Shown here: in pieces, positions 59,572-64,000 of the stretch | Position numbering within the stretch: position 1 is the first letter of the stretch | Layout of the letters: each line of letters begins with the position of its first letter | DNA from: Janthinobacterium sp. LM6 | GTDB taxonomy: Bacteria; Pseudomonadota; Gammaproteobacteria; Burkholderiales; Burkholderiaceae_D | Reading direction: 5' to 3' | Assembly: GCF_002002885.1 (NCBI RefSeq) | Contig: NZ_CP019510.1 | Location: forward strand, 6,138,001 to 6,202,000 | DNA: 64,000 bases | Program-made: the position numbers and the translations under genes | Notes under the pieces: generated by a model | What the model was told of the DNA's origin: nothing | Database searches by the model: none | Seen by the model: the letters and a program-made list of their open reading frames with translations, nothing else

Positions 59572-60420
59572 ATGAACAGACTCGACGCCTTTAAAAGCAT
59601 CGCCGCACAAGCCGCTCGTGGCGAGCTGACCTTTCCTGCCAATGTGGACGCTTCGCTCAAGCTGCAAGAGGCGCTGGCCGATCCCGACTGCCATATCGAA
59701 GCCGCAGCCAAGCTGGTGCAGGCTGACCCGCTGCTGGCGGCGCGCACGGTAGCCATCGCCAATTCCGCGGCGTTCAACCGCTCCGGCAATGAAATCACCA
59801 GCGTGCGCAACGCCGTGCAGCGGCTTGGCGTGCGTACCCTGCAATCGGTAGTGGCATCGCTGATCGTGCGCCAGCTGGGGAGCACCATCACCGATCCCGT
59901 GCTGCAAGCGAAGGCCAACCAGTTGTGGGAGCATACGGCCCATGTGGCGGCCCTGTCGCAGGTGCTGGCCCGCCGCGTCACCAAGGTGGACCCCGATACG
60001 GCCCTGTTTGCCGGCATCATGCATGAAGTGGGCGGCTTTTATCTGCTGTCGCGCGCGGCCGAATTCCCCGGCATCCTCGACGGCGAACCGGAGGACTGGG
60101 TCGAACATGGCGAACAGGCCATCGGCCATGGCGTCCTGACCAAACTGAAGGTACCGGAAGCGGTGATGGGCGCCATCGATGCGCTGTGGGAAGGTTTGCG
60201 CGCCATTCCACCCGAATCGCTGGGCGACACCCTGCTGCTGGCAAATGACCTGGCGCCGGTATCGTCGCCCCTCAACGAAAGCCCGGCCGCCATCGCCGTG
60301 CGGGCCGCCCGCGCCGCGCGCAGCATCGATTGCCTGATCGGCGACGATGCGACGCTGTCGAGCATTATGGAAGAATCGGACGATGAAGTGCAGTCGCTGC
60401 TGAAGGTGCTTGTGCACTAG
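59572..60420 (+). CDS. HDOD domain protein
   Basis: 282 residues with one HDOD domain filling residues 18-210: AARGELTFPANVDASLKLQEAL, TVAIANSAAFNRSGNEITSVRNAVQRLGVRTLQSVV and the degenerate HD-like part TALFAGIMHEVGGFYLLSRAAEFP. HDOD proteins usually lack the metal-dependent phosphohydrolase residues and act in signalling (c-di-GMP, cell cycle or stress). No second domain. It stands alone. Confidence 0.9.
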   Translation: MNRLDAFKSIAAQAARGELTFPANVDASLKLQEALADPDCHIEAAAKLVQADPLLAARTVAIANSAAFNRSGNEITSVRNAVQRLGVRTLQSVVASLIVRQLGSTITDPVLQAKANQLWEHTAHVAALSQVLARRVTKVDPDTALFAGIMHEVGGFYLLSRAAEFPGILDGEPEDWVEHGEQAIGHGVLTKLKVPEAVMGAIDALWEGLRAIPPESLGDTLLLANDLAPVSSPLNESPAAIAVRAARAARSIDCLIGDDATLSSIMEESDDEVQSLLKVLVH

Positions 60421-60730
60421 GCATGGTTCAGCGGGCATGGCCGATGCCGGCCAGCTGAGTTCCTGCCCTCTCTGGCTGCCCGTTACTGGCTCATGCAGCT
60501 CATGGGCATAGCCTTATTTCTCGCGCTCACTCCACTCCGGAGCGGGGCCGTTGAAGGTATCGGCGCCTGCAGCGTCTCATTGCTGCATGAGGGATGCATG
60601 GCTCTGGCAATGTGCTCTCTACCGCGTCACATTTTCACCAGATTCCCAAACCATCTCTTGGCGACTTATCCGATATTGAAGATAAAAAGCCGAAACAGAG
60701 ATAAACAATAATCCATGAATAACATGGTAC

Positions 60731-60766
60731 TTATTGGATAGAAAACATTCTATTCAATGGAGCCAT
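60731..60766 (-). CDS. Micro-ORF 3, 11 residues, with GGGGGAAG site (hypothetical)
   Basis: MAPLNRMFSIQ, preceded by GGGGGAAGTA directly before the ATG. The only support is the ribosome-binding site and the location downstream of a peptide exporter. No double-glycine leader. Confidence 0.15.
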   Translation of the reverse strand: MAPLNRMFSIQ

Positions 60767-60807
60767 TACTTCCCCCTGAAAAAAATCAATCAAGCCCAGG
60801 AAAATAT

Positions 60808-60879
60808 TTAACCTTCCTTTTTTGAACAGCCCCTGGAAAGTAAAATAAACAATGGGGATATTGGCCAATCAAACTTCAT
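60808..60879 (-). CDS. Micro-ORF 2, 23 residues (hypothetical)
   Basis: MKFDWPISPLFILLSRG followed by CSKKEG: a charged start, a hydrophobic middle and a Cys/Lys tail, like a short leader or lipoprotein-like peptide. Its ATG overlaps the stop of micro-ORF 1 (TATGA). No other evidence. Confidence 0.2.
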   Translation of the reverse strand: MKFDWPISPLFILLSRGCSKKEG

Positions 60880-60920
60880 AGTGCGTGTTTTAATTCACTG
60901 CATCGGCCAGGATTTTTCAT
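60876..60920 (-). CDS. Micro-ORF 1, 14 residues, with strong ribosome-binding site (hypothetical)
   Basis: MKNPGRCSELKHAL. GGAGGT lies five bases before the ATG, one of the best sites in the window. It starts 69 bases after the C39 exporter stop on the same strand and overlaps micro-ORF 2 by four bases. Confidence 0.25.
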   Translation of the reverse strand: MKNPGRCSELKHAL

Positions 60921-60989
60921 CGACCACCTCCAGCAAGCCAACTTGAATATAATGGAACACCCGTTCCATATTTTATCCGACAGCGTCGG

Positions 60990-63125
60990 CTATGCAGCTT
61001 CTTGAATCTGCTGCATCACATCCTGCACGATTACTCCCTGCTGCAATACCACCACCCGCTGCGCCATGGCGATGGTTTCCGGGCGATGTGCAACGATCAC
61101 GCGCGTGAGGGCGATTTTCTGGATTGCGGCATTCACCGCTTGCTCGTTGCGCGTGTCCAGGTGGCTGGTCGCTTCGTCGAGCACCAGCAGTTTCGGATTC
61201 TTGTACAGGGCGCGCGCCAGCAGGATGCGCTGTTTCTGGCCTCCCGACAGGCCGCTGCCGATATCGCCCACCAGGGTATTGAAAGCCATCGGCATGGCGG
61301 CGATTTCCGCATGCACGGCCGCCAGGTGCGCACAGGCCTGCACCTGCTGGTAATTGGGGGAGGGAGCAAAGAAGCTGATATTGTCGGCGATCGAACCGGC
61401 AAACAGGGTGTCTTCCTGCATAACCGTGCCCAGCAATTGCCGGTAGTTCGTCAAGCCCAGGCTGCCCAACTGGATGCCGCCGATGAGGATTTCGCCTTCC
61501 GTCGGTTCCAGCAAGCCCAATAGCAATTTCATGAGGGTCGTCTTGCCGCAGCCGGACGGGCCGGTGACGGCGATGCACTGGCCCGCAGGAATGCTCAGAT
61601 TGAGGCCGCTCAAGACATTCGGTTCGCTGGCGGCGTAGCGGAAGGTGAGGTTGCGGATCTCGATCGATGGCGAGATATCGTCCATGTCGACCTCGACGTC
61701 GCTGCCATCGGTTTCCGCATCGGTCAGGACGATGTCGGCCACGCGCTCGCCATGCAGGCGCAGCATGCGCAGCTCGAACAGTTTATCGACCAGGCTGGCC
61801 ATGCGCTGGCTGAACTGATCCTTGTAACTGATGAACGCGAACAACATGCCCACCGAAAAGCGGTTGTCCAGCACGGCCAGTGCCGCCATCCAGATGACGA
61901 TCACCCGTTCGGCGCTGAAGAGCAAGGTATTGGCCGTCTGGTAGGACACGGACAGCTTGGCGATGCGCAGGTCGGCATTGAACTGGTCGGCCAGCGCATT
62001 GGTCCAGCTGGCACGGCGCTCCGCGGCGCGGCCGAACAGGCGGATACTCTGGATGCCGCGCACGGATTCGAGGAAATGCGTCTGCTGCCGGGCCGCATGG
62101 ATGATCTGTTCGGCCGTCGCTTCGCGCATGGCATTGAACAGGATCCAGCGCAGCAACACATACAGCAGCACCGCGATGCAGGCCACGCCCGCCAGCAGGG
62201 GACTGTAGAACAGCATCATGCCCAAGGTGGCCAGCACCAGCACGCCATCGATGGCGCCTTCGACGAATTGCGTCGTCAGGCTGCGCTGCATGGTCTGAAT
62301 GGAGTTGAAGCGCGAGACGATGTCGCCCGTGTGGCGCTTCTCGAAGTACGGCAGCGGCAACTTGAGCAAATGGGCAAAGGCATTCCCCAGCCATTGCAAG
62401 TTCAGATTGGTGGCCAGCACCGTGGTGATCCAGGAACGCACGGCACCGATGGCCGTCTGCACCAGCACCAGCAGCAAAAAGCCGCAACCGAGCACGGTGA
62501 TCAGGTCGCGGTCGGCGGCCAGCAGCGCCTCGTCGACCAGCCACTGCATGTAGAACGGCGCCACCAGCGCGCACACCTGCAGGGCCAGGCCCAGCACCAG
62601 CAATTGCAGCAAGCCGCGCTTCAGGCCCACCACGCGCCCCATCAGCGACAGCAGGGAAAACTGCTGCTTTTCTTCGGCCTTCTTGAACTCGGCGGTGGGC
62701 ATCAGTTCCAGCGCCACGCCCGTAAAATGTTTCGCCACTTCCGCCAGCGGCAGGCGGCGCTCGCCCACGGCCGGGTCGTGGATCACGGCATGGCTGCCGG
62801 AGACGGACTTGAGCACGACAAAATGGTTCAAGTCCCAGTGCAGGATGGCGGGCAGCTTCAGCTCGGGCAAATGCTGCATGTCGAGTTTCAAGGGCCGTGT
62901 ATGCAGGGCCAGGCCCTGCGCCATCGCCATCAGCCCTTTTAACGTGACGCCCTTGAGGGAGACGGAAAAGCGCCGGCGCATGCTGGAAATATCGGTCTGG
63001 TGGCCCCAGTAGCTGGCCACCATGCACAAGCAGGCCAGGCCGCATTCGGCCGCTTCTGTTTGCAGCAGGACGGGCAGGCGCTGGCTGCGCCAGAAGGACA
63101 GGTGGGCAAGATCAGGGAGATGCAT
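60990..63125 (-). CDS. Peptidase C39-ABC exporter (bacteriocin/T1SS type)
   Basis: 711 residues in three parts. N-terminal C39 peptidase with Cys28 in AAECGLACLCMVASYWG, His in LHWDLNHFVVLKSVSG and Asp in AVIHDPAVGERRL, so all catalytic residues are present. A six-helix membrane domain follows (about 160-440). The ATPase has GPSGCGKTTLMKLLLGLLEP, signature GSGLSGGQKQRILLARALY and KLLVLDEATSHLDT. These exporters cut the double-glycine leader of a peptide and push it out with an HlyD-type partner. No gene for a leader peptide is seen here. Confidence 0.95.
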   Translation of the reverse strand: MHLPDLAHLSFWRSQRLPVLLQTEAAECGLACLCMVASYWGHQTDISSMRRRFSVSLKGVTLKGLMAMAQGLALHTRPLKLDMQHLPELKLPAILHWDLNHFVVLKSVSGSHAVIHDPAVGERRLPLAEVAKHFTGVALELMPTAEFKKAEEKQQFSLLSLMGRVVGLKRGLLQLLVLGLALQVCALVAPFYMQWLVDEALLAADRDLITVLGCGFLLLVLVQTAIGAVRSWITTVLATNLNLQWLGNAFAHLLKLPLPYFEKRHTGDIVSRFNSIQTMQRSLTTQFVEGAIDGVLVLATLGMMLFYSPLLAGVACIAVLLYVLLRWILFNAMREATAEQIIHAARQQTHFLESVRGIQSIRLFGRAAERRASWTNALADQFNADLRIAKLSVSYQTANTLLFSAERVIVIWMAALAVLDNRFSVGMLFAFISYKDQFSQRMASLVDKLFELRMLRLHGERVADIVLTDAETDGSDVEVDMDDISPSIEIRNLTFRYAASEPNVLSGLNLSIPAGQCIAVTGPSGCGKTTLMKLLLGLLEPTEGEILIGGIQLGSLGLTNYRQLLGTVMQEDTLFAGSIADNISFFAPSPNYQQVQACAHLAAVHAEIAAMPMAFNTLVGDIGSGLSGGQKQRILLARALYKNPKLLVLDEATSHLDTRNEQAVNAAIQKIALTRVIVAHRPETIAMAQRVVVLQQGVIVQDVMQQIQEAA

Positions 63126-63152
63126 GAGTATTGTGGAAAATCAATATGAGGC

Positions 63153-64000
63153 TTACAAGCGCCCGGAAATGCTGAACAGGGGTTCGAGCACCCATTCATA
63201 CAGGCGCCGCTGTTCCAGCAGCACGCTGGCGTCGACCAGCATGCCCGACTTCAGGGGCAGGGTTTCGCCATACGCCTGCACGCTCTGGCGCTGCAAGGCT
63301 AAGCGGATGCGGTACAAGGGTTCGCCATTCGTGCCGCTGACGGCGCCCGGCACTGCCAGCTCGTCGGGCCGCAGCGAGGTGCTGGCCACTTCGCGCACCA
63401 GCGCCGGATACTGGCCGAATTTCTGGTACGGATACGCCTGGTAGCGCAGCAATACTGTCATGCCTGGCTTGATGAAGCCGACCGAGCGCGACGGCGCGTA
63501 GATTTCCGCCTCCAGCTGGGCGCCTTGCGGCAGCACGGAAGCGAGGACGCTGTTGGCCGCCACGGTCTGGCCCAGTTCCGTGGTGATGGCCGTGACCATG
63601 CCATCCTGCGCCGCGCGCACGAGGATTTCGCGGCGCGCCTCGTTTTCCGTCAGGTCTTGCTCGATGGCGGAGACATTGCGCTGCAAGCCTTCCGTGTCGC
63701 GCTGGGCCTGCACCTGCAAGTCGCGCACGTCCGCTTCCGTGGTGGCCAGATCGCGGCCGCTGGCCGACTTGATGCGCTGCAATTCCGCCAGGCGCTGGTG
63801 CTGGTCCAGCAGCTCGGCTTGCTTATCCTGCAGTTGCGCCGACGAAATGTAATGGGTGGCGTGCAGATCGCCGTAGCGCTGGTAGGACTGTTCCGCCAAG
63901 GTAATGCGACGCTGCTGCAGCGTGATCTGGTCGTCCATGCGGGCGATTTCCGCCGCCAGGTCGCTGGCACGGCGCTGTCCCGCCGCCATGCGCTGGCGCG
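63153..64000 (-). CDS. HlyD/CvaA-family membrane fusion protein, C-terminal part (runs off right edge)
   Basis: The visible 281 or so residues contain long coiled coils (heptads in QLQDKQAELLDQHQRLAELQRIK and RDTEGLQRNVSAIEQDLTENEARRE) and the lipoyl/barrel part ILVRAAQDGMVTAITTELGQTVAANSVLAS with YAPSRSVGFIKPGMTVLLRYQAYPYQKFGQYPA. This is the shape of the adaptor for C39 exporters such as CvaA/RaxA. The N-terminal membrane anchor is outside the window; the frame is open to base 64000. It ends 27 bases before the exporter start, so the two genes are an operon. Confidence 0.92.
   Translation of the reverse strand, partial: RQRMAAGQRRASDLAAEIARMDDQITLQQRRITLAEQSYQRYGDLHATHYISSAQLQDKQAELLDQHQRLAELQRIKSASGRDLATTEADVRDLQVQAQRDTEGLQRNVSAIEQDLTENEARREILVRAAQDGMVTAITTELGQTVAANSVLASVLPQGAQLEAEIYAPSRSVGFIKPGMTVLLRYQAYPYQKFGQYPALVREVASTSLRPDELAVPGAVSGTNGEPLYRIRLALQRQSVQAYGETLPLKSGMLVDASVLLEQRRLYEWVLEPLFSISGRL

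Larger units (their letters stand above)
60421..60989. other. AT-rich region between HDOD and the C39 exporter, no standard gene
   Basis: 569 bases between converging genes. The part from 60640 to 60970 is clearly AT-richer than the rest of the window. It has a perfect hairpin ATGGAAC-ACCC-GTTCCAT (60952-60969) and, on the minus strand, three very short ORFs described separately. A 72-codon plus-strand frame at 60493-60711 lacks a ribosome-binding site and protein character. Confidence 0.5.

Noticed and set aside
60493..60711. 72-codon plus-strand frame after the HDOD gene
   Set aside because: Looks slightly membrane-like at first but has no ribosome-binding site and odd composition; no homologous feel.

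Overview
This 64 kb window is dense, GC-rich (roughly 62-64% by eye) bacterial chromosome with about 56 protein genes. The gene content (NADP transhydrogenase in three genes, nudJ-mnmA, FeoAB plus a Cys-rich FeoB partner, a YjgN/DUF898 protein next to an M48 protease, the complete Pseudomonas-style arginine succinyltransferase pathway with a giant NAD-glutamate dehydrogenase) and the codon style fit a betaproteobacterium of the Oxalobacteraceae (Janthinobacterium / Massilia / Duganella type). That placement is an inference from gene content, not a search. I saw no rRNA, tRNA, CRISPR array, transposase or prophage gene.

Layout. 1-5.5 kb: end of a diguanylate cyclase, the pntAA-pntAB-pntB operon (minus strand), then nudJ-mnmA. 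5.5-15.8 kb: a degenerate response-regulator receiver, a 5'-3' exonuclease, a GST, a YjgN-like membrane protein with an M48 protease, an FMN glutamate-synthase-like protein, a GH3 hexosaminidase and a divergent SDR/AraC pair. 15.8-21.4 kb: an iron island (FeoB partner, feoB, feoA, bfd, a TonB protein, a PiuC-type dioxygenase, bacterioferritin), with a strong Fur box between feoA and bfd. 21.5-26.2 kb: a second GST, purB, cytochrome b561 with two YceI proteins, a GlsB-like protein. 26.5-39.4 kb: a peptide and amino-acid region with S46, M14 and S9 peptidases, an FUSC transporter, two APC amino-acid permeases and RidA. 39.6-44.8 kb: an ABC-F ATPase, an old-yellow-enzyme and three envelope or unknown proteins. 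44.9-58.4 kb: the arginine catabolic operon astC-aruF-aruG-astD-astB-gdh-astE with an ArgR-like AraC regulator upstream. 58.5-64 kb: MarR regulator, a small unknown protein, an HDOD protein and a C39-peptidase ABC exporter with its HlyD partner, which runs off the right edge.

How it works together. The right half turns peptides and amino acids into carbon: peptidases and permeases supply amino acids, the ast operon converts arginine to glutamate plus succinate, and the embedded NAD-glutamate dehydrogenase takes glutamate on to 2-oxoglutarate. The iron island couples uptake (Feo, TonB) with storage and release (Bfr, Bfd).

The most unusual signal is not a protein gene. Four copies of a 118-133 bp imperfect palindrome (6866, 9888, 57321, 59294), plus a related but different one at 25064, each begin within about two bases of the stop codon of a gene, always in the same orientation relative to that gene, and always between two genes on the same strand. 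Their terminal arms vary in a compensatory way. Other points of interest are a receiver domain lacking its phosphoacceptor Asp, a 30-bp motif shared upstream of pntAA and ridA, gdh sitting inside the ast operon, and tiny ORFs with strong ribosome-binding sites downstream of the peptide exporter.
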